Assembly (NCBI RefSeq): GCF_000740795.1
Contig: NZ_JGYG01000003.1
Coordinates: 402,717 to 466,716 of the forward strand
DNA from: Haematobacter massiliensis
GTDB lineage: Bacteria > Pseudomonadota > Alphaproteobacteria > Rhodobacterales > Rhodobacteraceae
Direction: 5' to 3'
Length of the DNA stretch: 64,000 nucleotides
In this document: in pieces, positions 11,772 through 20,812 of the stretch
Numbering within the stretch: position 1 is the stretch's first letter
Layout: every line of letters starts with the position of its first letter
Position numbers and translations under genes: made by a program
The notes under the pieces: model-generated
Database searches by the model: none
What the model saw: only the letters and a program-made list of their open reading frames with translations
What the model was told of the DNA's origin: nothing

Positions 11772-11915
11772 ATGCTGCGTACCATCACCATCGGAAGCTG
11801 CATTTCCGTGCAGGGAATGTTCATAAAAAGGCTCGAGAACGGTAAGGTCGTCGTTCGCGTGGGCGACAAGACCTTTACCGGAAGACCGGTGGACACCGGA
11901 AAACGCGCCGCCTGA
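11772..11915 (+). CDS. Small conserved-looking protein of 47 residues, function unknown
   Basis: The ATG at 11772 is preceded by a very strong ribosome binding site (GGGAGGAGA). It opens a 47-codon frame: MLRTITIGSCISVQGMFIKR, then LENGKVVVRVGDKTFTGRPV and DTGKRAA. The pattern is short beta strands with a central VVVRVG, like a small barrel or SH3-like piece. There is no signal peptide or membrane segment. I recall similar short ORFs in Rhodobacteraceae, but no function. The stop codon lies in an 8-bp inverted repeat (11909-11916 with 11944-11951) with a long loop, possibly part of a transcript end. Confidence 0.6.
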   Translation: MLRTITIGSCISVQGMFIKRLENGKVVVRVGDKTFTGRPVDTGKRAA

Positions 11916-12201
11916 CGGTTGGGGGACAGAAGACAAGGTTCCGGTCAGGCGCTATAGTTGCAAAAGATCAACAATACCACTTGTAGCCTGAGTCGCTCCT
12001 GTAACTGGCGGGTTCTGTCGGTTTCTTAGTTGAGTTGCGCGTGAAACCGGCCACTCGCGGCGACAGTCATTGGTCAATCCGTGCGTGCCCGGGACCTTGT
12101 CCTATGTTCACTCCTGTACAACGGCGGCCATCCGGGCGCAGGCATCCCGTGACTGCGCGCCGGCAACCGACGGGCGCCGATCACCTGTTGCACCGGCTCT
12201 G
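11916..12201. other. Non-coding interval between the 47-residue ORF and ubiG
   Basis: This stretch lies between convergent genes. Beyond the inverted repeat at its left edge and a weak one (CGGTTTC 12019-12025 with GAAACCG 12043-12049) I see no gene, RNA or terminator with a T-run. Open frames here lack ribosome binding sites and coding character. Confidence 0.5.
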
Positions 12202-12945
12202 TCAGAGGGCGCGCGTGCTGGCTGTGACGTAGTTCACAGAGAGATCTTTCGGGGAAAGCGACCACCTCTGGCGCAGGGGATCGAAGACCATGCCCTTGCG
12301 ATCCACCTGGGTCAGTCCTGCGGCTTCGATCAGGGCGCCAAGCTCCTCTGGTGTGATGAACTTGCGCCAGTCATGCGTGCCCTTGGGTAACCACCGGAGA
12401 ACCCATTCTGCCCCCACGATGGCGAGGGCGAAGCTCTTCGCCGTGCGGTTCAATGTTGAGCATATCATCAGCCCGCCAGGCTTGAGAAGATCATGGCAGG
12501 CGGTCAGATAGGCAAGGGGATCGGCGACATGTTCGATCACCTCCATATTGAGGACCACGTCGAAACGCTCCCCAGCTTCGGCGAGCGCTTCTGCCGTGGT
12601 GTGACGATAGTCGATCTGGAGCCCTTGCTGCACGGCATGCACCCGTGCGACCGGAATATTGCCCGCGGCGGCATCGGCCCCGACCACATCGGCGCCGAGC
12701 CGCGCCATCGGCTCAGACAGAAGCCCGCCGCCGCAGCCGATGTCCAACAGCCTCAACCCTGCAAAAGGGCGCGCCCCATTCCTGTCGCGTCCAAACTCCG
12801 CCGCGATCTGGGCGCAGATATAGTCGAGTCGGCAGGGGTTCATGCCGTGAAGCGGTTTGAACTTCCCCTCAGGATCCCACCATTCCGCCGCCATCGCCTC
12901 GAACTTGGCGACTTCGGCGGCATCGACTGTGGTCTCCATCGTCAT
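12202..12945 (-). CDS. ubiG: Ubiquinone biosynthesis O-methyltransferase UbiG
   Basis: The predicted 247-residue SAM-dependent methyltransferase has motif [15 protein letters not shown], the post-I acidic loop VVGADAA, and the UbiG-typical segments [27 protein letters not shown] and GTHDWRKFI. UbiG performs both O-methylations in ubiquinone synthesis. The ATG at 12945 has AAAGGA about 7 bases upstream and starts just before the conserved region; an in-frame upstream start at 13008 has no support. It is divergent from pip with a 61-base spacer that must hold both promoters. Confidence 0.95.
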   Translation of the reverse strand: MTMETTVDAAEVAKFEAMAAEWWDPEGKFKPLHGMNPCRLDYICAQIAAEFGRDRNGARPFAGLRLLDIGCGGGLLSEPMARLGADVVGADAAAGNIPVARVHAVQQGLQIDYRHTTAEALAEAGERFDVVLNMEVIEHVADPLAYLTACHDLLKPGGLMICSTLNRTAKSFALAIVGAEWVLRWLPKGTHDWRKFITPEELGALIEAAGLTQVDRKGMVFDPLRQRWSLSPKDLSVNYVTASTRAL

Positions 12946-13006
12946 CCCCTGTCCTTTCGCGCAATCGGAATAGGCAGCGCCGGCCTGACCGTTATATAGT
13001 ATCCTC

Positions 13007-13975
13007 ATGGACAGGACCGCATCCCCGAAACGCCCCCCGGCGACGCTTTACCCTCCGACCGACCCGTTCGACCAGCGCATGATCGAAATGGGCGACGGCC
13101 ATGTCGTTTATATGGAGCAATGCGGAAACCCTGAAGGACAGCCCGTGATCGTGCTTCACGGCGGCCCCGGCGGCGGGTGCAGCCCCATGATGCGCCGCTT
13201 CTTCGATCCCCAGGTCTATCGCATCGTGCTGTTCGATCAGCGGGGCTGCGGACGCTCGCGCCCTTATGCCAGCGTGGAGGCGAATACCACGCAGCATCTG
13301 ATCGGCGATATCGAGCGGATACGGAAAGCACTGGGAATCGACGTCTGGATGGCTTTCGGCGGAAGCTGGGGCGCGACGCTCGCTCTCCTCTATGCGGAAG
13401 CACACCCCGAGCGGGTGAGTGCGCTGGTGCTGCGCGGCGTGTTTCTGATGACGCAGGCGGAGCTGGACTGGTTCTACGGCGGCGGGGCGGGGCGGTTCTT
13501 CCCTGACTTGTGGCAGCGCTTCGCCAACGCGGTCCCGGAGCGGGAGCGGGATGACCTGATCGCCGCCTACCACCGGCGCCTGTTCAGTGGAAACCTGCAG
13601 GAGGAAATAGCCTATGGCCGGCTCTGGGCGGGCTGGGAGAATGCCTTGGCAAGCATCGACCACCCGCCGGTGATGGGCGATGGACCGGCAGACTATGTCC
13701 GCGCGTTCTCCCGGCTGGAGAACCACTATTTCACCCATCGCGGTTTTCTGGAGCAGGACGATCAGATCGTCGCCCGAGCGGCGGAGATCGCCCATATCCC
13801 GACGCGGATCGTGCAGGGTCGGCACGACATGGTTTGTCCCCCCGTCTCCGCATGGCGTCTGGCGGAACGGCTGCCACGGGCGCAGTTGCGGATGATCCCC
13901 CTGGCGGGCCATGCACTCTCCGAACCGGGCATCGCGGCGGAATTGATCCGCGCGACCGACGACTTCCGCCTGTGA
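13007..13975 (+). CDS. pip: Proline iminopeptidase (alpha/beta hydrolase, S33)
   Basis: The 322-residue protein removes N-terminal proline from peptides. It shows the oxyanion motif [18 protein letters not shown], the FDQRGCGRS segment, the nucleophile elbow GGSWG with Ser120, a cap region ([10 protein letters not shown]) and the C-terminal catalytic Asp/His ([16 protein letters not shown]). All are diagnostic of S33 prolyl aminopeptidases. It is cytosolic, with no signal peptide. The ATG at 13007 is close behind a TATAGTAT block (about 7 bases) and no Shine-Dalgarno is visible, so the transcript may have a very short leader. Confidence 0.94.
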   Translation: MDRTASPKRPPATLYPPTDPFDQRMIEMGDGHVVYMEQCGNPEGQPVIVLHGGPGGGCSPMMRRFFDPQVYRIVLFDQRGCGRSRPYASVEANTTQHLIGDIERIRKALGIDVWMAFGGSWGATLALLYAEAHPERVSALVLRGVFLMTQAELDWFYGGGAGRFFPDLWQRFANAVPERERDDLIAAYHRRLFSGNLQEEIAYGRLWAGWENALASIDHPPVMGDGPADYVRAFSRLENHYFTHRGFLEQDDQIVARAAEIAHIPTRIVQGRHDMVCPPVSAWRLAERLPRAQLRMIPLAGHALSEPGIAAELIRATDDFRL

Positions 13976-14113
13976 TGTCTGTCCCGGAACGGCACCGAGT
14001 TGCCACCTGCCCCGGCTTTCGTCCGTCCCGCTATTGTGACTGGCGGTGACTGCGGCTAGCCTTGCCGCAATCAAAGAGCAGGCGGGCACACCGCAATAAC
14101 ACGCCGGGGACCG

Positions 14114-16273
14114 ATGACACCACCCTTCAGACGAGACAGGCGCACCGGGTGCGCCATGGCCTCTGTCCTCGCGCTCTGCGCAGCGGCCGCGCCGCTTTCG
14201 GCCGAGACGCTCTTGCCCTCGCCCGCGCTGACCCCGTCTCCCACGATGAATATGAACGGTGTCGCCGGCCTGATCGACATGCCCACGGGCGAGGCCATGC
14301 CGGATGGGGAGTTCACGCTTGGCATCGGGCATTTCTCCGGCATCACGCGGGGCACGCTGAGCTTTCAGTTCCTGCCGTGGCTGGGCGCTTCCTTCCGGTA
14401 TAGCGAAACGCGGGATTTCAATTACGCGGGCTACGACACGTTCTACGATCGGAGCTTCGATCTGCGGCTGACGCCCCTGAGGGAACAGGGCTACTGGCCC
14501 TCGCTGACCATCGGGCTTCAGGATCTCGCGGGAACGGGGGTGTTCTCGGGTGAATATGTCGCCCTGACCAAGACCGTCGTGCCCGGCCTCAAGGTCACCG
14601 GCGGTCTCGGCTGGGGGCGGCTAGGCACCGGGCATGACCTGGGTTCCCCCTTCGGCGACCGCCCCGGCGGCTTCAGTGGCACCGGCGGCAAGTTCGAACC
14701 GGATCGCTGGTTCCGCGGACCGATGTCGCCCTTCGCGGGGGTTGAGTGGCAGGCAAACGACAAGTTGGGCTTCAAGGCGGAGTATTCCTCCGACGCCTAT
14801 GTGCTCGAATCGGAGCAGAGCGACGTCTTCGACCGTAAGTCCGACTGGAACTTCGGCGCAGAATATCAGGCGAGCGAGAGCATCCGGCTGGGCGCCTACT
14901 ACATGTATGGCAGCGAGTTCGGCCTGACCTTTCAGCTTGCTCTCAATCCGAAGAACCCCCCGAACCGCAACACCACCGAACCCGCCCCGCTACCCGTGGT
15001 GGCGCGTCCCGATCCGGTCTCCCGCCCGGATGCCTGGAGCCGTGAATGGGCGCAGAACCCGGAGGCTGCGGTCACGCTGAGGGATCGGCTGGAGACGGTT
15101 CTGGCAGCGGACGGAATGCATGTCGAGGCGCTCTCCGTCACGGCGGAGACGGCGCGGCTCCGGCTGCGGAACAACAGGTTCGATCAGGAGCCGCAGGCCA
15201 TCGGTCGCGCCGCCCGCGCGATGACCCGGACCCTTCCGGCCTCGGTCGAGACGTTCGAAATCGAACCCGTCAGCCGCGGCCTTCCCGCCGCTCGCGTCAC
15301 CTTCAAGCGGAGCGATATCGAGGCGCTGGAAAACGCCCCCGACGGATCGAACCGCCTCCTGGCGCATACCACGATCGGTGAGACGACCGATTCCGTGGCG
15401 GAAGGCACTGTCTGGGGTGAGGGGCTGTATCCGAAATTCCGCTGGTCGCTTGGCCCGAATGCGCTGTTCAGCTGGTTCGACCCCGATCAGCCGGTGCGGG
15501 CCGATCTGAACGCATTGCTGGCGGCGGAATACGACCTTCTGCCCGGGCTGACGTTCTCGGGAGCCGTGTCCAAGCGGATCATCGGCAATCTGGACAGCGT
15601 GAAGCGTGAGTCGAACTCGCGCCTGCCCCATGTGCGCTCCGATCAGGCGGAGTACGACAAATACGGCGACCCGCGTATCGAGCGTTTGCAGGTGGCCTGG
15701 TACCGCCATCCGGCAGAAGAGATCTACACCCGTGTCACCTTCGGCTATCTGGAGCAGATGTTCGGCGGCATCTCGACAGAGGCGCTCTGGGCGCCCGTGG
15801 GGAGCCGTCTGGCTTTCGGCGCGGAGCTAAACTGGGTCAAGCAGCGCGACTTCGACGGTTACTTCGGGTTTCAGGACTATGATGTCGTGACCGGCCATGT
15901 CTCGGCCTACTACGATATCGGCAGCGGCTACCGCGCGGAAATCGACGTGGGCCGCTATCTGGCGGGCGACTGGGGCACGACGCTGACGCTGGAGAGGGAG
16001 TTCGCGAACGGCTGGCGCGTCGGTGCCTTTGCCACCTTCACCAACGTCTCGTCAGAGGATTTCGGCGAGGGATCGTTTGACAAGGGTATCACCCTTACCA
16101 TTCCGATTTCCTGGATGCTCGGCCAGCCGACGCAGCAAGCCTATTCCACCGCCATCCGCCCGATCAACCGCGATGGCGGAGCGCGCCTCGGCGTAACCGG
16201 CCGGCTTTATGACACGGTGCGCGGCATGCATGAGGAGCGGCTCGAACAGCAATGGGGCAAGGTATGGCGCTGA
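14114..16273 (+). CDS. YjbH-like exopolysaccharide outer-membrane beta-barrel protein
   Basis: The 719-residue protein starts with a signal peptide (CAMASVLALCAAAAPLSAET) and continues with GVAGLIDMPTGEAMPDGEFT, the typical beginning of the YjbH family. Long stretches have the alternating, aromatic-rich pattern of outer-membrane strands (for example SFQFLPWLGASFRYSETRDF, SAYYDIGSGYRAEIDVGRYL). The C-terminal part contains SWMLGQPTQQAYSTAIRPI, also a YjbH hallmark. E. coli YjbH (about 700 residues) is part of the yjbEFGH operon that affects extracellular polysaccharide. The stop overlaps the likely start of the YjbF-like gene. Probable role: outer-membrane component of polysaccharide export or assembly. 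Confidence 0.85.
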   Translation: MTPPFRRDRRTGCAMASVLALCAAAAPLSAETLLPSPALTPSPTMNMNGVAGLIDMPTGEAMPDGEFTLGIGHFSGITRGTLSFQFLPWLGASFRYSETRDFNYAGYDTFYDRSFDLRLTPLREQGYWPSLTIGLQDLAGTGVFSGEYVALTKTVVPGLKVTGGLGWGRLGTGHDLGSPFGDRPGGFSGTGGKFEPDRWFRGPMSPFAGVEWQANDKLGFKAEYSSDAYVLESEQSDVFDRKSDWNFGAEYQASESIRLGAYYMYGSEFGLTFQLALNPKNPPNRNTTEPAPLPVVARPDPVSRPDAWSREWAQNPEAAVTLRDRLETVLAADGMHVEALSVTAETARLRLRNNRFDQEPQAIGRAARAMTRTLPASVETFEIEPVSRGLPAARVTFKRSDIEALENAPDGSNRLLAHTTIGETTDSVAEGTVWGEGLYPKFRWSLGPNALFSWFDPDQPVRADLNALLAAEYDLLPGLTFSGAVSKRIIGNLDSVKRESNSRLPHVRSDQAEYDKYGDPRIERLQVAWYRHPAEEIYTRVTFGYLEQMFGGISTEALWAPVGSRLAFGAELNWVKQRDFDGYFGFQDYDVVTGHVSAYYDIGSGYRAEIDVGRYLAGDWGTTLTLEREFANGWRVGAFATFTNVSSEDFGEGSFDKGITLTIPISWMLGQPTQQAYSTAIRPINRDGGARLGVTGRLYDTVRGMHEERLEQQWGKVWR

Positions 16274-16923
16274 TGCGAAAGGCGCTCGTCGCCACTACGG
16301 GGCTTGCGCTCATGACGCTTGCGGGCTGCGGTGATCTGCAGGATTCGCGCACCCTGCTTCGCGATGTGGTCATGGGTACGGATGACCGGCCGCAGCCCAC
16401 AGCCATGCCCCAGGTCACGCAGGCGATGCTCGCCCAACAGAAAACGCCCCTCATCTCCGCCCATGTGGAGCGGACAGGTGGCAACGCGCTCCTCGCGCTC
16501 GCCGGGCGGAATGCGGGAGTGGATACCTATGTGTCCGGCGACGGGTCGACACTCTCCTTCAGGGGGGGCGTGCTCGTTGCGACTCGGGGCCTCGCCGGAG
16601 CAGACCTGATGTCCGCAGAGGTGCCATCCCGCGCCGTCATTTCCGCCGGAACAGGTCGGCACCAGCGTCAGATGTTCTACATTGACGGCGACAACCAGTC
16701 CTACGGGCGCTCTTTCCTGTGTGATCTTAGCAACATCGGGCGGGAGAATTTCGTCGTGGCAGAGCGGAGTTTTGCCACCCGCCACATCATCGAACGCTGC
16801 AGGAGCGAAGAGATTTCCTTCGAAAACGCTTACTGGATTGACGATTCCGGCACTATCCGCGGCTCTCGGCAGTGGGTCTCCCCCTACCTGGGATGGCTAG
16901 AGCTCCGTCAGCTCAAGGATTGA
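16273..16923 (+). CDS. YjbF-like lipoprotein
   Basis: The predicted 216-residue protein has a lipoprotein signal (MRKALVATTGLALMTLAGC) with lipobox LAGC. The body fits the YjbF family (group 4 capsule GfcB-like), ending with the characteristic SFENAYWIDDSGTIRGSRQW, then VSPYLGWLELRQLKD. I use the ATG at 16273, which overlaps the YjbH stop by one base (TGATG); in-frame ATGs at 16252 and 16264 would only lengthen the signal. It follows YjbH directly as in the enterobacterial operon but in reversed order (yjbF precedes yjbH there). Likely a periplasm-facing outer-membrane lipoprotein for polysaccharide secretion. Confidence 0.82.
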   Translation: MRKALVATTGLALMTLAGCGDLQDSRTLLRDVVMGTDDRPQPTAMPQVTQAMLAQQKTPLISAHVERTGGNALLALAGRNAGVDTYVSGDGSTLSFRGGVLVATRGLAGADLMSAEVPSRAVISAGTGRHQRQMFYIDGDNQSYGRSFLCDLSNIGRENFVVAERSFATRHIIERCRSEEISFENAYWIDDSGTIRGSRQWVSPYLGWLELRQLKD

Positions 16924-16929
16924 TTGCGT

Positions 16930-16957
16930 TTGGAAAATCCATCGGCCATGCTATCTT
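16930..16957 (+). promoter_or_regulatory. Candidate promoter of the YjbE-like gene
   Basis: TTGGAA (16930-16935) and TATCTT (16952-16957) are 16 bases apart, 42 bases before the start codon. The fit to the sigma-70 consensus is moderate. It would give the small gene its own expression in addition to readthrough from the YjbH/YjbF genes. Confidence 0.35.
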
Positions 16958-16998
16958 CTGACTGTGAATAACACGCTAGCCGACCCAAGGGGTAGAAA

Positions 16999-17244
16999 AT
17001 GATGAAATCGACTGTTTCCGCGCTTGCGGCCGGGGCGATCCTCCTGTCCAGCACCGTTGCGAGCTTCGCCGGCTCTGTCGCCGCCCCGATCCCGGAGCCG
17101 GAGCCCGTCGTCGTCGTTGGTGAAACCGGCAGCATGGGTGGCGCCGGCACTATCGCTGCGATCGCAGCCGCCGTTGCCGTCGTTGCCCTGATCGCCGACG
17201 ACAGCAGCGACAGCCGCCGCGGCACCGCGACCACCACGAACTGA
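16999..17244 (+). CDS. Small secreted YjbE-like protein
   Basis: This 81-residue protein has a signal peptide (MMKSTVSALAAGAILLSSTV, cleaved near ASFA-G). It continues with a Pro/Glu/Val stretch, a Gly/Ala-rich hydrophobic segment (GSMGGAGTIAAIAAAVAVVA) and a polar tail ending GTATTTN. E. coli YjbE has the same plan: signal, small residues, hydrophobic Gly/Ala segment, Thr-run at the C-terminus. Position next to YjbF/YjbH-like genes supports homology or analogy, but the sequence is low-complexity. Start 16999 has AAGGGG seven bases upstream. A clear terminator follows. It could be a short membrane-inserted or secreted accessory peptide. Confidence 0.65.
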   Translation: MMKSTVSALAAGAILLSSTVASFAGSVAAPIPEPEPVVVVGETGSMGGAGTIAAIAAAVAVVALIADDSSDSRRGTATTTN

Positions 17245-17270
17245 GCTTTCGTGCAAACTTAAGCGGGAGA

Positions 17271-17299
17271 GGGCAGACGCTTCGGCGTTTGCCCTTTTT
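17271..17299 (+). terminator. Intrinsic terminator after the YjbHFE-like genes
   Basis: GGGCAGACGC (17271-17280) pairs with GCGTTTGCCC (17285-17294), with one G-T wobble, over a TTCG tetraloop and followed by TTTTT. This is a textbook Rho-independent terminator and separates the YjbHFE-like unit from rfbCBDA. Confidence 0.88.
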
Positions 17300-17432
17300 C
17301 ATGCGATTTTGACCGACGGCTCCCACTGTCGAGGCATGAGGTTGGCCTGTTCTGGCTCGTCTTGGCCGGTGACAGACCCGCCGCGACTTGCTAGGCATGA
17401 GGCGGGGAGGCGTGAAAAGGAACGGAGCAGGG

Positions 17433-17996
17433 ATGCAGATCGAGGAGACGGCCCTCCCCGGGGTCGTAATCATCACACCCAAGCGATTTGGCGACGACCG
17501 CGGTTATTTTTCCGAGACATATAACCTCAAGGCCCTGTCCGAGCTGGGGATTTCCACGCCCTTCGTGCAGGACAATCAGTCCCTCTCACGCCAGGTCGGC
17601 ACCATCCGCGGCCTGCACTTCCAGCGTCCGCCCCATGCGCAGGCGAAACTGGTCCGTGTGCTCCAGGGCCGGATCCTTGACGTTGCGGTGGACGCCCGCA
17701 AGGGTTCGCCGCATTACGGGAAGTGGGTGGGGGTGGAGCTTTCGGCCGAGGATGGTCGTCAGCTGCTGATCCCCGCAGGCTTCCTGCATGGTTTCGTCAC
17801 GCGGGAGCCGGACACGCTCGTGTTCTACAAATGCTCGGACTATTACGCGCCCGATTGTGACGGCGCCGTTCGGTTCGACGATTCCGATATCGGCATCGAC
17901 TGGGGAATATCCCCGGATGACGCCGTGCTTTCGGCCAAGGATGCGGCCGCGCCCGCCTTTGCCGATTTCGACAGCCCGTTCCCCTACACGGAGTGA
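17433..17996 (+). CDS. rfbC: dTDP-4-dehydrorhamnose 3,5-epimerase
   Basis: The predicted 187-residue cupin epimerises dTDP-4-keto-6-deoxyglucose, the third step of dTDP-L-rhamnose synthesis. Recognisable blocks are [39 protein letters not shown] with the catalytic His in LHFQ, and [20 protein letters not shown]. The ATG at 17433 follows a good GGAGCAGGG region; the upstream ATG at 17388 would add 15 unconserved residues. It is the first gene of rfbCBDA, and its stop lies just before the rfbB start. Confidence 0.95.
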   Translation: MQIEETALPGVVIITPKRFGDDRGYFSETYNLKALSELGISTPFVQDNQSLSRQVGTIRGLHFQRPPHAQAKLVRVLQGRILDVAVDARKGSPHYGKWVGVELSAEDGRQLLIPAGFLHGFVTREPDTLVFYKCSDYYAPDCDGAVRFDDSDIGIDWGISPDDAVLSAKDAAAPAFADFDSPFPYTE

Positions 17997-18001
17997 GATC
18001 G

Positions 18002-19042
18002 ATGAAGATTTTGGTGACCGGCGGGGCCGGCTTCATCGGATCGGCCGTAGTGCGACGCGCCGTGGCACAGGGCCATGAGGTCGTCAATGTCGACGCGCTG
18101 ACCTATGCCGCCTGTCTGGACAACGTGGCCAGTGTGTCCGGGTCCGACCTCTATGCCTTCGAGCAGGCCGACATCCGCGACCGGGAGGCCCTCGACCGGA
18201 TCTTCGCCGCGCATGACCCGGATGCGGTGATGCACCTCGCAGCCGAAAGCCATGTGGACCGTTCCATCGACGGCCCCAAGGACTTTATCGAAACCAACGT
18301 CACCGGCACGTTCAACATGCTGGAAGCCGCGCGCGCTCACTGGACGAACAAGGGGCGGCCCGAGACATTCCGCTTCCACCACATCTCCACGGATGAGGTT
18401 TTTGGCACTTTGGGGGACACCGGAAAGTTCACCGAAGACACGCCCTATGCCCCGAACAGTCCCTATTCCGCGTCGAAGGCGGGGTCCGACCATCTGGTCC
18501 GGGCCTGGCACGAGACCTACGGCCTGCCCGTGGTGATGACGAACTGCTCCAACAATTACGGGCCTTTCCACTTCCCGGAGAAGCTGATCCCGGTCGTCAT
18601 TCTGAAGGCCTTGGCCGGCGAACCGATCCCGGTCTACGGCAAGGGGGAGAATGTCCGCGACTGGCTCTTCGTGGAAGATCATGCCGATGCGCTGCTTCTG
18701 GTGGTGCAGAAAGGTGAAGTCGGGCGCAGCTACAATATCGGTGGCGAGAATGAGGCCAAGAACATAGACCTCGTCCGCATGATCTGCCGCATTCTCGACG
18801 AGAAGCATCCCGCAGGTGCCCCGCACGAGCAGCTCATCACCTTTGTGAGCGACCGTCCCGGCCATGACCTGCGCTATGCGATCGACCCCTCCCGCATCCG
18901 CGAAGAGCTGGGCTGGCGTCCTTCCGTCACGCTGGAACAGGGGCTGGAGAAGACTGTGCAGTGGTATCTCGACAACAAGCCATGGTGGCAGGCTCTGCAG
19001 GACCGCGCAGGTGTCGGTCAGCGGCTGGGGACCAAGGCGTGA
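18002..19042 (+). CDS. rfbB: dTDP-glucose 4,6-dehydratase
   Basis: The 346-residue extended SDR converts dTDP-glucose to the 4-keto-6-deoxy sugar. It has the NAD motif [11 protein letters not shown], the family block [16 protein letters not shown], the acid/base segment [12 protein letters not shown] and the catalytic YxxxK in [14 protein letters not shown], followed by [20 protein letters not shown] 18002 is preferred over a GTG at 17993 that overlaps the rfbC stop, because GGAG lies 8 bases before the ATG. rfbD begins within its last codon. Confidence 0.96.
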   Translation: MKILVTGGAGFIGSAVVRRAVAQGHEVVNVDALTYAACLDNVASVSGSDLYAFEQADIRDREALDRIFAAHDPDAVMHLAAESHVDRSIDGPKDFIETNVTGTFNMLEAARAHWTNKGRPETFRFHHISTDEVFGTLGDTGKFTEDTPYAPNSPYSASKAGSDHLVRAWHETYGLPVVMTNCSNNYGPFHFPEKLIPVVILKALAGEPIPVYGKGENVRDWLFVEDHADALLLVVQKGEVGRSYNIGGENEAKNIDLVRMICRILDEKHPAGAPHEQLITFVSDRPGHDLRYAIDPSRIREELGWRPSVTLEQGLEKTVQWYLDNKPWWQALQDRAGVGQRLGTKA

Positions 19043-19896
19043 AGCTTCTGGTCATCGGCAGGAGCGGCCAACTGGCGACGGAGTTGCAGGCCCGCGCCGA
19101 CAGCGCTCTGGAGATCACCGCCCTGCCCCGCGAGACGGTAGACCTCACCGACCCGGAGAGCGCCGCCCGCGCGATCCAGGAGTCTGAGGCCGATGCCGTC
19201 ATCAATGCCGCCGCCTATACCGCCGTGGACAAGGCCGAGTCGGAGGAGGAGACAGCCCGGCTCGTCAATGCCGCCGCTCCCGCCGCCATGGCCCGCGCCG
19301 CAGCCGAGCGAGGACTGCCGTTTCTGCATGTCTCGACCGATTATGTCTTTGCTGGGGACGGCACGGCGGCTTGGAAGCCCGATGACCCGACAGGCCCGCT
19401 TGGCGTCTATGGACGCACGAAGCTTGAGGGGGAAGACGGCGTCCGCGCCGCTGGCGGCACCCATGCAATTCTGCGGACCTCATGGGTTTTCTCGGCGCAT
19501 GGGGCGAATTTCGTCAAGACCATGCTGCGTCTGGGGCGCGAGCGGGAGCGGCTGACCGTGGTGGCCGACCAGATCGGCGGGCCGACATCTGCCGCCGACA
19601 TCGCCGATACGCTGATCATCATGGCCCGCGGACTGATCGCCGATCCGGGTAAGAGCGGCACTTATCACTTCTCCGGCGCGCCGGATGTCAGCTGGGCCGA
19701 CTTCGCGCGTGAGATCTTCTCCCAGGCCGGCCTGACGGTGGAGGTGGCGGACATCCCCACTTCCGCCTATCCGACGCCGGCGCGCCGGCCGGCCAATTCG
19801 CGGCTCGACTGTTCCTCCCTCACAGCCGGTTTCGGCATCCCGCGGCCCGACTGGCGGCAGGGGCTGGCGGCTGTACTCAAGCAACTGGAGACCTGA
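19039..19896 (+). CDS. rfbD: dTDP-4-dehydrorhamnose reductase
   Basis: The 285-residue RmlD reduces the 4-keto sugar to dTDP-L-rhamnose with NAD(P)H. It starts [16 protein letters not shown] (nucleotide motif), then [32 protein letters not shown] (YxxxK) and [18 protein letters not shown], ending [12 protein letters not shown], all diagnostic. The start is a GTG overlapping the rfbB stop by four bases (GTGA), so translation is coupled. Confidence 0.95.
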   Translation: MKLLVIGRSGQLATELQARADSALEITALPRETVDLTDPESAARAIQESEADAVINAAAYTAVDKAESEEETARLVNAAAPAAMARAAAERGLPFLHVSTDYVFAGDGTAAWKPDDPTGPLGVYGRTKLEGEDGVRAAGGTHAILRTSWVFSAHGANFVKTMLRLGRERERLTVVADQIGGPTSAADIADTLIIMARGLIADPGKSGTYHFSGAPDVSWADFAREIFSQAGLTVEVADIPTSAYPTPARRPANSRLDCSSLTAGFGIPRPDWRQGLAAVLKQLET

Positions 19897-19897
19897 G

Positions 19898-20773
19898 ATG
19901 ACGGCACGTAAGGGCATCGTTCTGGCAGGCGGCTCCGGCACGCGGCTCTACCCGATCACCATCGGGGTTTCAAAGCAGCTCATGCCGGTCTACGACAAGC
20001 CGATGATCTACTATCCGCTCACCTGCCTGATGCTGGCCGGGATCCGGGAGATCGCGATCATCACCACGCCGGATGATCAGGCCCAGTTTCAGCGGCTTCT
20101 GGGCGACGGATCGCAATGGGGCATAAGCCTTGAGTGGATCGTCCAGCCCTCCCCCGATGGCCTGGCGCAAGCCTATCTGCTGGCGGAGGCGTTCCTGAAC
20201 GGGGCACCTTCGGCCATGGTGCTGGGCGACAACATCTTTCACGGCGCGGGCCTGCAGGAGTTGCTCAAGTCTGCCGATGAGAAGGCGAAGGGCGGCACCG
20301 TCTTCGGTTACCGCGTCGCCGACCCCGAACGTTATGGAGTCGTCGGTTTTGGCGAGGGCGGTCGCGTGACCCAAATCATCGAGAAGCCGAAGGTTCCGCC
20401 CTCCTCCTATGCTGTTACCGGGCTCTACTTCCTCGACGGCACCGCCTCCGCGCGGGCGCGGGATGTCAAACCCTCGGAGCGTGGCGAGCTTGAAATCACG
20501 ACGCTTCTGGAAAGCTATCTCGCCGATGACCTGCTGTCGGTGGAACTCATGGGCCGCGGCTTCGCCTGGCTCGATACCGGAACGCATGCAAGCCTTCTGG
20601 ACGCGGGGAACTATGTCCGGACGCTGGAGGAGCGGCAGGGTCTGCAAAGCGGCTGTCCCGAGGAGATCGCCTATGCCGCCGGCTGGATCACCCGCGATCA
20701 GCTGCTTGCGCAGGCGAAACGCTTCTCCAAGAATGCCTACGGCGCCTATCTCCAACGCCTTGCCGCGGATTGA
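19898..20773 (+). CDS. rfbA: Glucose-1-phosphate thymidylyltransferase
   Basis: The 291-residue RmlA makes dTDP-glucose, the committed first step. It begins KGIVLAGGSGTRLYPITIGV, the nucleotidyltransferase signature, and contains MPVYDKPMIYYPL, VLGDNIFHG and GRGFAWLDTGTHASLLDAG. It follows the rfbD stop by one base and is the last gene of rfbCBDA. The set is complete for dTDP-L-rhamnose, but no glycosyltransferase that would use it lies in the window. Confidence 0.97.
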   Translation: MTARKGIVLAGGSGTRLYPITIGVSKQLMPVYDKPMIYYPLTCLMLAGIREIAIITTPDDQAQFQRLLGDGSQWGISLEWIVQPSPDGLAQAYLLAEAFLNGAPSAMVLGDNIFHGAGLQELLKSADEKAKGGTVFGYRVADPERYGVVGFGEGGRVTQIIEKPKVPPSSYAVTGLYFLDGTASARARDVKPSERGELEITTLLESYLADDLLSVELMGRGFAWLDTGTHASLLDAGNYVRTLEERQGLQSGCPEEIAYAAGWITRDQLLAQAKRFSKNAYGAYLQRLAAD

Positions 20774-20781
20774 TCTTCCCC

Positions 20782-20812
20782 TCGCGCGCGGCACTTTCAA
20801 CGCTGCGCGCGA
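20782..20812 (+). terminator. Hairpin after rfbA
   Basis: TCGCGCGC (20782-20789) pairs perfectly with GCGCGCGA (20805-20812) across a 15-base loop, nine bases after the rfbA stop. There is no T-run after it, so factor-independent termination is doubtful. It probably marks the operon end. Confidence 0.4.

Noticed and set aside
12035..12390. Plus-strand frames downstream of ubiG
   Set aside because: They run into ubiG in antisense and lack ribosome binding sites.
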